A stretch of 59,689 bases of DNA from Hyphomicrobiales bacterium (GCA_900473185.1 UCKU01000024.1:1-59689), one strand, 5' to 3'; positions 36,014 to 45,392 are shown, numbered from the stretch's first letter. Numbers and translations: made by a program. The notes: generated by a model not told the origin, from the sequence alone.

Positions 36014-36964
36014 TCAGTTGCGGGTTGGCTTCACCTCGACGGTAAAGATGCGAAACTGTCCAGCCGATTGCTTTTTTTTGGCTTGTGCGTCGATCTTTTT
36101 GCAGGCATCCCCGAACGGATCGCGCATCGGCACCAATGGCGACGCACCAAGGAGGAGAAGCGCTTTCAAGTGTTTCCAGCCGCCTTCCTCGCCCAGCACC
36201 GGCGCATAGGACGTCATCGTGGTGCGTTCCTCGCCATAGAGGCGCTTGTATTCCGCAAAATTGGAGAAGTTCTCGTGATTGTTCTCCAGGAGATGGAAAG
36301 TCTCGGCCGCGGCACCTTCGGCAAGGATGACTTCATGCGTGTCGAGCAGAACGGCATAGTACTCGATCGACACGTCGTCGGCCGGAGTGACCGGCGCAAT
36401 GGTCGTGCCGTTCACGAGATCCTTCACGCGGATCAGAACGCCGTTCAGATACAGCGCATGGTTCGGCGATAGGTAGAGATCGGAATGGGGTGTGCTTCTA
36501 TCCAGCGCATGGCGACAAACCCGGATCGGCACGACGCCTTCATGCCAGCGTGCGCCGCTCTTCTTGAAGACCTGGCGGCCGACCCATTTGATTGGACGGG
36601 CGCTCCCATCCGGAAGGGCAACGCGATCGCCGATGCGCAGATCCTCGACGGGCTTTTCACCGCAATCCGTGAGGATCGCCGTCCCACGCAGGAAGCACTG
36701 CGGGCCGCCGCCACCGCCTCCGCCAGAGCCTCCGTGCCCACCAGAGCCTCCGTGCCCACCAGAGCCGCCGTGTCCGCCAGAGCCTCCATGTCCACCGGAG
36801 CCGCCCCGCCCCCAAAGCCGCCCCAACGCATTCGCGGGAGAGGTGGAAATTGCCGTCGCCAGTGCCGCAACGCCGGCAAGCCGGGCACCGGCGGCAGCGG
36901 CAACACCTAGAAAATGTCTGCGCGCGGCATTGCGTGGCAGATTTCTTTCTTTAAGGCATGTCAT
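36014..36964 (-). CDS. Tat-type secreted Hint-domain protein with Gly-Ser-His repeats
   Basis: A 316-residue protein. The N-terminus has a twin-arginine-like signal (ARRHFLGVAAAAG, Arg15-Arg16). Then comes a flexible tract of GGSGGH units (about residues 54-88), encoded by 18-bp repeats at 36715-36800. From Cys90 a Hint_2-like domain starts (CFLRGTAI, VEDLRIGDRVALPDG, IKWVGRQVF, LYLSPNHALYLNGVLI, VEYYAVLLDTHEVILAEG-like core). The family uses the first Cys and the SPNHA His for autoprocessing in some members. The chosen start gives the signal peptide directly; the frame extends to 37096. Role unknown. Confidence 0.82.
   Translation of the reverse strand: MTCLKERNLPRNAARRHFLGVAAAAGARLAGVAALATAISTSPANALGRLWGRGGSGGHGGSGGHGGSGGHGGSGGHGGSGGGGGGGPQCFLRGTAILTDCGEKPVEDLRIGDRVALPDGSARPIKWVGRQVFKKSGARWHEGVVPIRVCRHALDRSTPHSDLYLSPNHALYLNGVLIRVKDLVNGTTIAPVTPADDVSIEYYAVLLDTHEVILAEGAAAETFHLLENNHENFSNFAEYKRLYGEERTTMTSYAPVLGEEGGWKHLKALLLLGASPLVPMRDPFGDACKKIDAQAKKKQSAGQFRIFTVEVKPTRN
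36715..36800. repeat. 18-bp tandem repeat encoding GGSGGH
   Basis: Four to five degenerate units of an 18-bp sequence (such as CCAGAGCCTCCGTGCCCA on the plus strand) encode the glycine/serine/histidine linker of the Hint protein. Units differ mostly at third codon positions. Unit number could vary among strains. Confidence 0.8.
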
Positions 36965-37429
36965 CTTGACGCTCCTCTGATTTGGCTTGGTGCCTACCAA
37001 GTGTCGTCGAAGCCCACGACCGTGGGTTTCCTTTCGACTTCGCCGAATAGACAGTCGTTTAGAATAATATTTTGAGGAGAACCGGCGTGGGACCAAGGTC
37101 TTACCCAGGGGCTATCAAAAAGTTCAGTGGCGCTTATCTCTATTGTTTGACTTGTTTTTCTGGGCCTCGGGCGATCTATTTCGAGCGTACTGACAGGCAT
37201 GAGCCTGTCCCGTCCGGCGAGTTGCGCAGGTGGTGATCTTTCTCCTGACGGCGGATAATCGATGAGCTTTGAAGGACGCTAGACGTTCACGCCAACGGAC
37301 TGAGTGCGCTTCATCACCGAAGATTGACGGCTACTGGCCCAATCGGGCATTGTCGATGGTAGCTTGCGGCCCCGAGCGGCTAACCGCTCGAATGGCCCCC
37401 CCATCGGCCACCAAGCTTGTATAGCGCAC
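36965..37429. other. intergenic, no gene recognised
   Basis: No gene seen. It holds the promoter region of the Hint gene and the downstream end of the J-domain gene. Confidence 0.4.
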
Positions 37430-38038
37430 CTAACAGAAGCCATTGAGCTTTAGGATTTTATGAGCGTCAATCGTCGCACGAAGCGCCTCCTCTGACGCGC
37501 GGTCTCCATTGTTTGCGTCGGGATGGTGCATCTTGAGCTTCTGCTTGTAACGGCTTCTAATTTCATCCGGCGTAGCGTCCGGTGAGAGACCGAGCGTTTC
37601 GAATGCTTTTGTTTCTAGCACCTTAAGCTTGCGGGATTGAATGGCCGCTTTTGCCGCTCTGCCATGCGACGCGTTTTTTCGGGCATTGATCGTCTTCGCG
37701 GTCCCGGAGCGAATGGAGGAGGGGAGGGGCGTTTCAGAAGCGTGATTGACTCTAACGCCCAGGGTAGGGCGGCTGCCACTTGCCGCCTCGCGCTGATAGC
37801 GCGCCGTGACAGGGTTCGACAGTTTCGTCACGTAATTGTAGCCTTCGCTATACTCTTTCGCGTGGCTACGGCAAAACAGCAGGTAGAGCCCCTCAGCATC
37901 CGCTCCCACGGGCGCGCGATGCGTGCCGTGTTTGTCGCATCCGTCCCATTGACATTTTGGGCCACTTGTTTCGCGATGGTCGGCCGGTTTCTTTCGCGTC
38001 GGTCTCAGGCCGACAAATATCTTTGAATCAGACGTCAT
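37430..38038 (-). CDS. J-domain (DnaJ-like) protein with N-terminal zinc-site motif
   Basis: A 202-residue protein of a class known in alphaproteobacteria. The N-terminal part has Cys29, Cys34 and later Cys56 with His59 (CQWDGC, then FCRSHA), a likely zinc site. The C-terminal J domain (about 146-202) contains FETLGLSPDATPDEIRSRYK and the HPD motif at 172-174, which stimulates Hsp70 ATPase activity. The middle is basic and poorly conserved. The usual copy of this family lies next to cobaltochelatase genes; this one does not and is probably a paralogue. Confidence 0.85.
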   Translation of the reverse strand: MTSDSKIFVGLRPTRKKPADHRETSGPKCQWDGCDKHGTHRAPVGADAEGLYLLFCRSHAKEYSEGYNYVTKLSNPVTARYQREAASGSRPTLGVRVNHASETPLPSSIRSGTAKTINARKNASHGRAAKAAIQSRKLKVLETKAFETLGLSPDATPDEIRSRYKQKLKMHHPDANNGDRASEEALRATIDAHKILKLNGFC

Positions 38039-38301
38039 GGCGCCTTATACGACCCTGCTGCCGGACACGACAAGACGGCTCACCACCCAAGATACCGGGC
38101 CCGCTATATCAGCGCACTTCCCTCAACAGCCTGCGCTCGGGCGTACGCCGCGGATACACTCCAACCTTGCCCCCTTCGGCGGGCTTTTTAGGTGACTTGC
38201 TCGACGCGAGCCGAATTCGCAAAGCACATCGTGAATGCGCTGGATGAAGTATTATTTGAAGCTGTTTTGGAAGTATTTAAACGGTCAATCCCTGTCCAGC
38301 G

Positions 38302-38529
38302 TCATGAATACGCCCCCACAGCCAATAGAGCTGCGCCGAGCGCGATAATGGCTAGGCCTGGCCAGTTTTTGGATATTCCGAGGTACCTGAGACCCTGGCG
38401 CCGTGGCTCTAGCGTGTTGCCGCCTTGCGGCGTTCGATGCGGATCACTGGGTCTTCGACCAAGTGCCGACGAAAAGAGAATAAGAAGTCCGCCGATTATG
38501 AGAGCGGCACCGATCAGAATTGCCCACAT
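38302..38529 (-). CDS. small two-helix membrane protein
   Basis: A 75-residue protein with two transmembrane helices (ILIGAALIIGGLLILFSSAL, and LAIIALGAALLAVGAYS) around a polar loop. Family not recognised; inner membrane expected. Confidence 0.65.
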   Translation of the reverse strand: MWAILIGAALIIGGLLILFSSALGRRPSDPHRTPQGGNTLEPRRQGLRYLGISKNWPGLAIIALGAALLAVGAYS

Positions 38530-38816
38530 GGATGGCCTCCGCTGGCGTCTGGAATGTGGGTTAAACCAAATTCGAACTTGATCGTTCCGCCCTAGATCTG
38601 CTGGTGGGTCGATCTAGCGGGCACCAGAACGGCGCCTTGGTGCATTATCGAAACTGCGTAAGTTGGGCTGCCATGATCGCAAGTTTTTCATTTCCGTGTT
38701 CGTGTGCGATTTTCTGCAAAGCCTCGCTCTTGACGACTGGTATCCTGGGCGAGTTGGTAATGCCGACCATTGCAGTCAGTCCATGGCGCCGCCCGCATGT
38801 GCCCGCCGGTGATCGG

Positions 38817-39041
38817 CTAAAGCAAGGGACTGGGACACCCGCTCTCTTCGCATCGGTTCAACTCCGCCGCTATCTCAAGGGCGTCGATTTCTTGGAGGCC
38901 TACTAAATCTTTTCCATTCGTGGCAGCGGGCAACCCGGTCATCGTGTCCAATATTCGCCATGTCCCTTCGGGTTCCTGTCCAACGGCATAGCGGCTTGTT
39001 CCGTCGGAGCGGCCAGCTCGTGGGGGCACGCTAGAATACAT
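38817..39041 (-). CDS. hypothetical small protein
   Basis: A 74-residue soluble protein with the pattern YAVGQEPEGTWRILDTMTGL and GKDLVGLQEIDALEIAAELN, which I have seen in small rhizobial proteins of unknown function. The start codon is uncertain. Confidence 0.55.
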   Translation of the reverse strand: MYSSVPPRAGRSDGTSRYAVGQEPEGTWRILDTMTGLPAATNGKDLVGLQEIDALEIAAELNRCEESGCPSPLL

Positions 39042-39347
39042 CTGCGGACCCCGCTGCTATGACCATCGGCACCGCGATTGCGGGCGCGATCAACCATAAT
39101 CTCGCCCTTACCCGCGAATTGATAGAAGCGGCCGAAACGCCGCCTTGGTCGGACGCGGTCTTCCTGCAGTCGGCATCTATGGACCTGTCCATGTCACTTC
39201 CTCCTTGAAATCCGAAGACGCCGCTAGCCGCTCTTCGAAACGTCGCCTAGTTCTTCCTTGACGTGATCAACGCGGTTGTTTTCGCACGCGCGCCCATTTT
39301 GTGAGCACGCGTGACTTCACCAACGCTTATGCGGTGCCTCCAAGCAC
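39042..39347. other. intergenic, no gene recognised
   Basis: No gene supported in this 306-bp gap. Confidence 0.35.
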
Positions 39348-40097
39348 TCAACGGCCGCGCGGGAAGCTTTGATCCTGCTTCAGGCCATCCATTTCCTGGG
39401 ATTGCCTCATCTCGCGATCGGCCCCGATGTCGCTGTCGGAGACGTCGCGCTGGTGTTCGGTTGGAAGGACGTCGTCCCGAAGGTCGTCGGGTAATTCGCT
39501 TGCGAGATCGTAGGACCGGATCCGGGGCGATGTCGCGCGGCTGGTCCGGCGGTAGGATCCAACGCCCGGATTTGCTGCCGGGTCCACGGCGAAGGCGTCG
39601 TCCCGGGAGGCGTCAGCCTGCTGCTCGCGTTCAGCGTCGCCGATGGAGCGCTGCTGGTTTCCCGAATCCGGGAAAGATACGTTCGCCTGTCGGGCGGTCC
39701 AGCCATCCGCCTTCCAGAGATCCGCGCGCTCGTCCATGTCAATCGCACCGTGATCGTCCAGAATGTCGTGGGCGGTGTCGTAGGTTGCGTCGTCGACGGA
39801 TACCGACACCAGGAAGCCGCCGCGGCGCAGCCCCTCGGCGTAGACATCGCGATCATCGTCCGGCAAAAACCAGTCCGCAAGCGCACCGAAGAAACCGCTT
39901 CGATCAGCGCTGCCGACATTGGCTTTATCACCATCGGCTTCGTATCCCGGCATAAGCCGGGCATCAGTGACGCCAGCTTCCTTCAGGCGCTCGACAGCCG
40001 ACTCCGCGTCGGCGCGAGAATCGAAAAAAGCCGTGAGATTGCTTTTCACAGCGCCGCTCGAAAAGGCGGGAGCGCTTTCGTTGTAAATGCCTGCCAT
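39348..40097 (-). CDS. general stress protein 17M-like protein
   Basis: A 249-residue protein. The N-terminal 100 residues (LTAFFDSRADAESAVERLKE, then AGVTDARLMPG, later GGFLVSVSVDDATYDTAHDI) form the alpha-beta domain found in YflT/GSP17M-type and YsnF-like stress proteins. The C-terminal half is acidic and probably disordered. Membership suggests an envelope- or desiccation-stress role (inference). The start at 40097 (MAGIYNESA) is preferred over the one 12 bp upstream. Confidence 0.75.
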   Translation of the reverse strand: MAGIYNESAPAFSSGAVKSNLTAFFDSRADAESAVERLKEAGVTDARLMPGYEADGDKANVGSADRSGFFGALADWFLPDDDRDVYAEGLRRGGFLVSVSVDDATYDTAHDILDDHGAIDMDERADLWKADGWTARQANVSFPDSGNQQRSIGDAEREQQADASRDDAFAVDPAANPGVGSYRRTSRATSPRIRSYDLASELPDDLRDDVLPTEHQRDVSDSDIGADREMRQSQEMDGLKQDQSFPRGR

Positions 40098-40568
40098 TGT
40101 TTCCTCCATCCGTGGGTCTGCTCAGCGAACGGCCATGACGGATCAATGTTCCGCAGCCACGAATAAAGTCCTTGGGGCAGTGGCGGGACCGAACTCTGGA
40201 TCCCGGTAGCTGGCGGGGATTTCCGCAATCGGAGATCGACTATTTCGTGAAGACGGAAACCGGCAACCTTTCTCGCAGTAAGGGAGCCTAACCCGGAGCC
40301 TCTCAGGCATCGACTTGTAGCGTCTAAACGCCTCGGCCCACACCCAACGGCGGCAATGGCGGGAAGCATCTTCGTATCATGGTCAGCGTCGCTGCCCTTC
40401 GCGATGCGAAGACGTACCGGACTTTCCTGAGACGGTCGGGAAGCTGTTCATACGAGGCATACCCTGTTAGCTGCGGAGCATGTCTGCTTCCATCACAACT
40501 TCGGGTCCGATCTGTTCGGACCCCTTCTTGTGAGCCGACGTCCGCTGACAATATATACTGAACGGCTG
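40098..40568. other. intergenic, no gene recognised
   Basis: No supported gene in this stretch; only short ORFs without family features. Confidence 0.35.
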
Positions 40569-41138
40569 TCAGGCGCTGCGAGCCTGGTCTGAATGCCGGC
40601 CTTCCGCGAACTCCTCGATAACCTTCGCGCAGAAGGCCGGGAGATCGCCTGGCTTGCGGCTGGTGACCAGCCCCTTATCGGTAACAACTTCCCGATCCGC
40701 CCATATGCCGCCTGCATTCTCGATGTCCCTGCGGATCGAGGCATACGAGGTGACCTTCCGACCCTTCAGGACGTCGGCCTCGACCAACAGCCATGGACCA
40801 TGGCAGATCACCCCCACGGGCTTTGCCTGCTCGAAGAACGAGGCCACGAAGGACACGATTTCCGGATTCGCTCTGAGCTTGTCGGCTCCAACGGTTCCGC
40901 CGGGAATGACGAGGCCGTCGAAGTCAGTTGCGGACACGTCCTTTACAGCTTTGTTGACAATATAGGTGCTGCCTGGATCGAGATCGCTATTGTTTGTCTT
41001 CGCTTCGCCAGCCTCGATGCCGATGACGGTAACGGTTGCACCCGCAGCCTCCACAGCCTCCTTGGGCTGCTTGAATTCCGGGTCCTCGGTTCCGCGCGGT
41101 GCGATCAGGATGGCGATCTTCTTGCCTTCAAGGGTCAT
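40569..41138 (-). CDS. DJ-1/PfpI family protein
   Basis: A 189-residue type-1 glutamine-amidotransferase-like protein of the PfpI/YhbO group. The nucleophile elbow is VICHGPW (Cys112-His113) and the conserved acidic residue is Glu19 (GTEDPEF). YhbO-type relatives protect proteins from glycation or act as chaperones; proteolysis has also been claimed. Cytoplasmic. Stands alone with its own promoter region at 41139-41239. Confidence 0.93.
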   Translation of the reverse strand: MTLEGKKIAILIAPRGTEDPEFKQPKEAVEAAGATVTVIGIEAGEAKTNNSDLDPGSTYIVNKAVKDVSATDFDGLVIPGGTVGADKLRANPEIVSFVASFFEQAKPVGVICHGPWLLVEADVLKGRKVTSYASIRRDIENAGGIWADREVVTDKGLVTSRKPGDLPAFCAKVIEEFAEGRHSDQARSA

Positions 41139-41239
41139 CGGGTCTTCCTTTTACGTTAGTTGCCAGGAGAAATTACATTTTCAAAACCTCCTGGCGAAGT
41201 TGAAGTTCCGAGGCTGCGGCAAGGAACAAGCAAGAGAAG

Positions 41240-41677
41240 TTGGAAACGGCCGCGCTGGCCTCCCGCGACAGCGTCGCCCGGCGGATTTGCAACATTGCTT
41301 TCGTTAGCGGAATGAGTTTCCTTATCCTCATGAGCAGCGTTCCTTCATTCGTTTCTGAACTTGTGCGCGCGGCAAATGCGGTGGAGCTTCTGACCAGTCG
41401 CGAAATCGAAGGCCTGCTCTTCCGGGCAATCGCCACCATCCGCGATCTGAGGGGTATCACCGGGATACCGGTCGTCGGCACGGGGCACGATGCGGTCATA
41501 GGGTTGACCTCACTGGCATCGTCTGCCGGCAAAGCGTCACACCATGAGATCCGGGAAGGCCTGCTCGCCGCAGCGGATATGGTCCGAACCCTTTGGATCG
41601 TGGTCGACAGCGGAACGGAAATCAGTCTGACGTTTTCGGATGGCAAACCGGATGCGACGAGTTCGGGAGTGAAATGA
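41240..41677 (+). CDS. hypothetical protein with N-terminal hydrophobic segment
   Basis: A 145-residue protein with one hydrophobic stretch near the N-terminus (IAFVSGMSFLILMSSVPSFV) that may be a membrane anchor or uncleaved signal. The rest is soluble, mixed helix and strand. Start at 41240 unconfirmed. No family recognised. Confidence 0.45.
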   Translation: METAALASRDSVARRICNIAFVSGMSFLILMSSVPSFVSELVRAANAVELLTSREIEGLLFRAIATIRDLRGITGIPVVGTGHDAVIGLTSLASSAGKASHHEIREGLLAAADMVRTLWIVVDSGTEISLTFSDGKPDATSSGVK

Positions 41678-42420
41678 GAATACGGACTGCATCCCCTGAC
41701 GACGCACGACGCCGCGCGGATGAGCCAGATGCTTCAAAAGCTCATTGCGGCGCAAAGAGATCCGCTAGGGCGGACGTCGAGTTCGTCCAGCACCATTATA
41801 TGGGCCATCCATCAGGTGTGCGCTGTTCACTGGCAGAAGATGCCGACAGGAAATCTACCTGCCATTCAGTCGGTGATCCGTGCGAGCGAAGGGAGTGCCT
41901 GCGGCACCCCGATCGGCTGGGGCATCATGCGGCACGCATGTCTCCCCGAATGCGGCCAGGACCGGTGTTGGTCGTCACCTGTCCGAGATTACGCGACAGG
42001 CGGCGATCGAGGCAGGCCTGACGAAATCGAGTCTTTCAAAGGCGTTTCTGGCTTTAATGATGTCCGACTTGCGTGGAGCGCGCGCGAACGCACGTGACAA
42101 GAGCGTATCGAAATGTCGTATCGTTAGCCACCTTGGGCCAACGGCTCGACATCGTCATGGCGATCATCTCCTCGACGGTCTCCCCAAGGCCATTTGTTTC
42201 TGATCGGGGAAGGCGATCCCGTTGGAATGTTTTTCCGGCCACGATGCGATACTCCGCGATTCGAGTCGCCACTCAATTGTCCCGCTGCTCTATCCCTATC
42301 CGAAACAGCCGTTCGCAAGGTGTTTTGCAGACTGGCGTGAGCGTCCGCTAACAGACCAAGCCTCTGGCGAAGGGAACGACTTCTCTCGTCGCTCATTGCC
42401 ACCCCGAGATCGTGGCCGTG
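41678..42420. other. gene-poor stretch
   Basis: Overlapping ORFs on both strands; a plus-strand peptide around 42000 (RQAAIEAGLTKSSLSKAFLA) looks like part of a DNA-binding helix pair but no gene can be assembled. Probably degraded DNA. Confidence 0.3.
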
Positions 42421-42514
42421 TCAATCGGACGTGACGGAGATGGCGAACACGGGGATTTTTCCGATTTCTTCCTGTGGCCAACGAAGTGGCAGTCGAGCGC
42501 CCCACCCGTCCGGC
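42421..42514 (+). repeat. 94-bp repeat element, copy 1
   Basis: Matches 48079-48172 (reverse strand) over 94 bp without gaps, 79 of 94 identical by hand. The differences do not favour any codon position, so it is not conserved as coding sequence. A 7-bp inverted repeat (TCGGACG near the left end, CGTCCGG near the right end) brackets it; in copy 2 the first pair is C-G instead of T-G. Probably a short mosaic/MITE-like element or RNA. Confidence 0.7.
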
Positions 42515-42629
42515 GCGATCTCGACCCCGGGAAGTGTCCACTACACGTCACTGCCATGCTCGCGGGGTTCGGTTCGCATCGAGGTGCACAAGGTCGAGGG
42601 ATTTCGAAACGCGTGGGTGGGTAATTGAG

Positions 42630-42815
42630 ATGGACGATCGGATACCGAAAGAACGACAGTCAAGTTCGCAGCGGGCGCGGATAGAGGCGCGGGAGCAGAC
42701 GACGCGAGTTGCCATGCAGATGCTCGAGGAGGAACGACGGCTGCGCGCACTGAAAACCGAGAGGCTTCGTCAGGCGAGACTTGAGGCGCAGATGAAGGGA
42801 AATTCTCCCAGCTAA
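42630..42815 (+). CDS. small charged coiled-coil protein
   Basis: A 61-residue, strongly charged helical protein (MDDRIPKERQSSSQRARIEA...), similar in style to the small helical proteins near the cspA copies. The longer frame back to 42474 runs into the repeat element and is unlikely. Confidence 0.5.
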   Translation: MDDRIPKERQSSSQRARIEAREQTTRVAMQMLEEERRLRALKTERLRQARLEAQMKGNSPS

Positions 42816-43599
42816 AGCGAACCGAGACGGATTCATCCGTCGAAGGCACGAGACGAACCGCCAAATCCCGCGAGCGACGAAAGTCCGTTGCCGGGCGAAC
42901 CGGGGACGCGGTTCGCCCACAGCTCCTGAGTGACGCACCTTCTCCAGGCCGTCTTCGGGAAGCGACCTTCGAGGTCCGCCGGCCGCTTCCCGGCTCCGAT
43001 CGTTCCGCCGCCTAGCGCTCAAGGAGTTCGACACGATACGCCGCATCGGGAGATCGCGATATCGGGTGAATGAAACTCGGAGGACGAGTTGCAGTATGGC
43101 CGCACAAGAACGTTCGTGCGATCGGGTAAAAGCCGAGATACTGCGGACGGTTAGGTTGTGGGCGGGCTGTGGATATCCTGTGTGGAAAGATTGATCATTT
43201 GAACCGGTGTTCCACTTCCGTTCATGCCGCGCCTGTCTCGCCGCCCCGACTCGGTCGACATTTGCATCAACCACTCGCCGGCCTCCGCCGCAAACGTCGC
43301 CGGGATGGTTCGGGCGCTCCCCGATAGGTCGGGGGCCCTTTTTCTTTTCGAACCTTACGTTCCGAAGGCGGAGCGCATCGACCACGAGCGCGAAGGCCAG
43401 GACACGCCGTCGTCGCAGTGGCGACCGGGCGCGCAAGGTCTCACGCAGCCGGGCATTCAACGTGTCCGCAAGCAATTTCTTATAGTCCTCCTCCTCGGAC
43501 GAATTGAGAAACAAGGAGAAGAATGACGCGGCGAGACGACCCAGTCGTCATGGGGAACCCAAACTTTGCTGTTGTCTCGAAGAGTTGCGAAAAGCTCGC
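42816..43599. other. gene-poor stretch
   Basis: A long minus-strand frame (42660-43514) has no recognisable domain and overlaps other ORFs, so I do not call it. A weak hairpin CCCCGA-TAGG-TCGGGG at 43319-43334 is followed by a T-rich run and may be a terminator. Confidence 0.35.
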
Positions 43600-44046
43600 C
43601 CGTTGTCCCGTATTTCGACAAGAGCCACAGCCTCGAATAGGGACTGGTATCATTGGTTTTTTTCGCGCAGCCGGAGAAACCGGAGCGGGCGACCCTCGCC
43701 AATCCGAAGGCGTCGCATTCGACGCTATCGCCCGATCTTATGGGCACAGCCGCATATGACGACCTGCTGGACGTGATCCATAATCCAGATGCAAATGGCA
43801 TGATCGAGGACGACCGCGCTAGTATTCGCATTGATCACGAGCAAGACAGGGCCGACCGTGAAGTTGGCAGGAGGGATGCTGTGCCTTTGGTCGACGCAAG
43901 ATGATCTCGAGAAGATCTACGGCGATCCGGTGCCTATATGGCGCAACTGGGCGACGGACGCGTGCGGATTCGGCATTGATAGGGGCCATCATGTTGCTGA
44001 GGACAACCCGGAGGCGCTCGCAGCGGGGATCTCGGCGTTCCTGTAG
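43600..44046 (+). pseudogene. haloacetate-dehalogenase-like hydrolase remnant
   Basis: The plus strand reads, through three frames, DWYHWFF, then FAQPEKPERATLANP with YDDLLDVIHNPDANGMIEDD and IDHEQDRADREVGRR, then LWSTQDDLEKIYGDPVPIWR and the His-containing end IDRGHHVAEDNPEALAAGIS with a stop at 44046. This is the second half of a fluoroacetate-dehalogenase-type alpha/beta hydrolase with at least two frameshifts; the nucleophile half is missing. An intact relative is at 51259-52167. Confidence 0.7.
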
Positions 44047-44056
44047 CGCCGACAGT

Positions 44057-44296
44057 TCAGTCGATCGGTACGATCGCCAGAAGCTTGCCGCTCTCGTCCA
44101 TGATCTCGAAGAGTTTCCGGCCCGGTCCCTTGACGTGCGAAGGTGTTCGTTGCATCTGGGCGCAGAGGAGGGCCTCGGCGATCGCGTCGCCGACGTCGGG
44201 CAGCACTATTCCGTCCCGATCCAGAAGAAGCTCCTCGCCCCTGCGGACGTTGAAATGGAAGCGCTGCGAGCCCGAAAGCGCGGGACTTTTCAGCAT
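44057..44296 (-). CDS. DUF6894 family protein
   Basis: A 79-residue protein with the DUF6894 pattern (FHFNVRRGEELLLDRDGIVL, PDVGDAIAEALL, GRKLFEIMDESGKLLAIVPI). Common in rhizobia in many copies; function unknown. It ends 10 bp from the hydrolase remnant on the opposite strand, and a small membrane gene lies directly upstream (44300-44425). Confidence 0.8.
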   Translation of the reverse strand: MLKSPALSGSQRFHFNVRRGEELLLDRDGIVLPDVGDAIAEALLCAQMQRTPSHVKGPGRKLFEIMDESGKLLAIVPID

Positions 44297-44299
44297 CGC

Positions 44300-44425
44300 C
44301 TAGCGACCGGCCCTGCGAAACGTCGCCGCCTTCAGTTCGACGGTCTCGTGTCGCACCTCCCTCAAAGTCGTTGCGACCAATCCTAAGAACATGGATGCGA
44401 TGAGGACGGTCAAAAGGGCGAACAT
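44300..44425 (-). CDS. 41-residue membrane peptide
   Basis: A short frame encodes one N-terminal transmembrane helix (MFALLTVLIASMFLGLVATT) and a charged tail (LREVRHETVELKAATFRRAG). GGAGAGATCAT lies directly upstream of the ATG as a ribosome-binding site. It ends 3 bp before the DUF6894 start, suggesting coupling. Confidence 0.55.
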   Translation of the reverse strand: MFALLTVLIASMFLGLVATTLREVRHETVELKAATFRRAGR

Positions 44426-44500
44426 ATGATCTCTCCAGGTGCATCAGATGAATGAGCGCGTGAAGGAAAAGTTCCGTGAGCAGCGATAAGGAGCGCGGTG

Positions 44501-45376
44501 CTAGCCCTTGAGAAAGACCGCCAGTTCCCGTGACACCGCTTCCGAATCCTCCCGCTGCGGGAAATGCCCGACGTTCTGGAGGAGGATACGCTCGAACGGA
44601 CCGGTGAATTTCTCGTGAACGTTTTCCGACATCGCCGCAGGAGTGACTCCGTCCTCCTTGCCCTGGATGAAGATCGCCGGCAGCGACAAGGTCTTCGTCT
44701 CCTTTACCTTGTGCTCGAGCCAGACGCTGCGCGGATCGGGTTCGGCCTCTTCCCAGCGGACGCGGTAGCTGTGCAGGCTGACGGCCAACCAATCTGGGTT
44801 CTCGAAGGATTTCGCGACCGCCTCGAAGGTGGCCTCGTCGAACCAGCCGTCGGGCGCCCAGTTCTCCCACTGGATGCGGGCAAATCCTTTTCGGTCCTTG
44901 GCGATCGCCTCTGCGCCGCGTTTCGTCGCCATAAACCACTGGTACCAGTAGAGTTGCGACTGCCGGAATGGCGGCGTTCGAAGGCCGCCCATGCGAGGCA
45001 TTGACGAAAGCTGGACGATCCGCTCGACGCGGTCGGGCCAGCCGATCGCCAGGCATTCGGCGATGTGAGATCCCCAGTCGTGACCGACGACCGAGAACCG
45101 GTCGATGCCGAGCCCGTCCATCAAGGCGATCGCATCCATGGCGAGGACGCCACCATTCGCCGTCCTTAAGGCGTTGTCGTTGCGAAAGGTTGTCGGCCCA
45201 AACCCGCGCAGATAGGGGACGACGAACCTAAGATGGCGATCGTTCATACGCTCGGCGACGGCAGTCCAGGTCGTGGCGTCGTCGGGCCATCCATGGAGAA
45301 GAAGAACCGGTTTTCCGTGCCGCGCTCCTGTCTCCAGGAAACTGATATCGAGGTCCTCGGTTTGGACATGCGGCAT
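44501..45376 (-). CDS. alpha/beta hydrolase (epoxide-hydrolase type)
   Basis: A 291-residue hydrolase with an oxyanion motif HGWPDD (28-33), an Asp nucleophile in GHDWGS (Asp100), a cap-domain segment (WYQWFMATKRG, ENWAPDGWFDEATF) and His in NVGHFPQRED near the end. An Asp rather than Ser nucleophile and the cap Tyr residues point to the epoxide-hydrolase/dehalogenase branch. Substrate unknown. It is 16 bp from the antiporter gene on the same strand, so the two are probably cotranscribed. Confidence 0.9.
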   Translation of the reverse strand: MPHVQTEDLDISFLETGARHGKPVLLLHGWPDDATTWTAVAERMNDRHLRFVVPYLRGFGPTTFRNDNALRTANGGVLAMDAIALMDGLGIDRFSVVGHDWGSHIAECLAIGWPDRVERIVQLSSMPRMGGLRTPPFRQSQLYWYQWFMATKRGAEAIAKDRKGFARIQWENWAPDGWFDEATFEAVAKSFENPDWLAVSLHSYRVRWEEAEPDPRSVWLEHKVKETKTLSLPAIFIQGKEDGVTPAAMSENVHEKFTGPFERILLQNVGHFPQREDSEAVSRELAVFLKG

Positions 45377-45392
45377 TGCCTCGCTCCTTGTA

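Noticed and set aside
43155..43180. Possible third copy of the 7.3/23.4 kb repeat, because of GGCTGTGGATATCC.
   Set aside because: Only a short core matches the reverse strand of the repeat; the surrounding sequence does not align. The core resembles a common DnaA-box-like word.
42660..43514. A 284-codon open frame on the minus strand.
   Set aside because: Very Arg-rich, opposite the small gene at 42630 and without any family features; most likely a GC-driven shadow frame.
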